Positions 63,507 through 64,000 of a stretch of 64,000 bases of DNA are shown piece after piece (the first letter of the stretch is position 1; each line of letters starts with the position of its first letter). Source of the stretch: Williamsia sp. (GTDB lineage Bacteria; Bacteroidota; Bacteroidia; Chitinophagales; Chitinophagaceae); contig JADCRZ010000020.1 of NCBI GenBank assembly GCA_015069695.1, positions 1 through 64,000 of the forward strand, given 5' to 3'. A program made the translations under genes and the position numbers. The notes below the pieces were generated by a model. That model did no database searches, was not told the origin of the DNA, and saw nothing but the letters and a program-made list of their open reading frames with translations.

Positions 63507-64000
63507 ATGAGAGAAATTTCATTGAATTCTTCTTTCCTGATCGTGCTCATGAGTCCCTTTTTTTATTGCTGCAACAAAAACAACGACCAAAATCCGGGTA
63601 CCGGCAATACCAGTGTGCCAGCTGTTTTCTCCAAAATATATGGCGCTACCAGCATTACATCCGATGGCAATTATGTTACCATAAAATGCAACGGACTGCC
63701 TGACCATAAAAGCGTATACTATCCTGCCTCCAACAACTTATATGAAAACTTCAACGGTACAACATTCGGCGGCAACCAGTTTCAGAAAAACCCCAATGCC
63801 ATCTCTCCCCAAATGCTTACGTTTAAAATACCCGTGAACCCGCAGGTCGCTACTACGCACCAGTCAACACCCCTGGGGCCGATCGGGGTATCCCTGAACG
63901 GAGTGCCTTTTTTTAACCAGTACGCAGGAAATAACCAGCCGTTGACATTTGAAATCACCAGCTTTGATCAGTACTGGGGGCATCCGCAGCAAAGCGGACA
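63507..64000 (+). CDS. YHYH-domain lipoprotein, 3' end outside the window
   Basis: The first 164 residues are seen. A lipoprotein-like signal (SFLIVLMSPFFYCC) precedes FSKIYGATSITSDGNYVTIK and then GVSLNGVPFFNQYAG and TFDQYWGHPQ-type text (SFDQYWGHPQQSG), the region just before the YHYH motif of the family. The motif itself lies beyond the right edge. Such proteins are secreted and of unknown function. It may belong to the preceding sigma-factor operon, 38 bases downstream. Confidence 0.8.
   Translation, partial: MREISLNSSFLIVLMSPFFYCCNKNNDQNPGTGNTSVPAVFSKIYGATSITSDGNYVTIKCNGLPDHKSVYYPASNNLYENFNGTTFGGNQFQKNPNAISPQMLTFKIPVNPQVATTHQSTPLGPIGVSLNGVPFFNQYAGNNQPLTFEITSFDQYWGHPQQSG

Overview
The window comes from a member of the Bacteroidota, most probably the Chitinophagaceae/Chitinophagales. 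The evidence is a type IX secretion C-terminal sorting domain, sigma-A promoters of the TTTG-N19/20-TAnnTTTG type (seen ahead of typA, the tRNA and a gene left of the window), near absence of Shine-Dalgarno sites, sigma factors followed by small membrane proteins with an anti-sigma-like N-terminus, and DUF4386 and YHYH proteins. This rests on family recognition and signals in the sequence; no database search was run.

Bases 1-28,690 are a well-kept core: queA; a three-enzyme polysaccharide protein (GH18, CE4 deacetylase, GT2 synthase in one chain); a two-component system followed by a CzcCBA/CusCBA-type metal efflux operon; the E2 of a 2-oxoacid dehydrogenase; a HAD hydrolase; a sigma factor operon; uvrC; typA; a patatin/beta-barrel protein; a cation/proton antiporter and a membrane glycosyltransferase-like protein. 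A 17-bp motif made of two TTAAC half-sites 11 bp apart occurs upstream of the GH18-CE4-GT2 gene, of the sensor kinase and of the efflux operon, which suggests one regulon.

A tRNA-Arg(UCU) gene at 28,691-28,764 marks the start of an island of about 19 kb. The last 20 bases of the tRNA plus two flanking bases recur exactly at 47,880-47,901, as expected for attL/attR. The island is AT-richer and partly decayed: a broken histidine kinase, a gene with an early amber codon, a 1.2-kb IS3-family copy with a broken transposase, and a broken gene of unknown family. Intact cargo includes a response regulator, a DUF4157 (eCIS-core) protein with a second metallopeptidase-like motif, a 1850-residue protein joining a glutamate synthase large subunit without its N-terminal nucleophile to an unrecognised coiled-coil tail, and a two-protease conflict-type module: an EACC1-like protein and a caspase-like peptidase, convergent with a TPR-CHAT protease and a small partner. 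No integrase gene is visible.

Bases 47,900-64,000 are accessory chromosome: lipoproteins, a MacB/FtsX-type permease, a frameshifted macro-domain gene, a T9SS cargo protein, a 3' fragment of a CDP-alcohol phosphatidyltransferase, a DUF4386 protein, an outer membrane protein, an AraC-type regulator followed by a TetX-like flavin monooxygenase, and a sigma/anti-sigma-like/Spy-like operon. A YHYH-domain protein is cut by the right edge.
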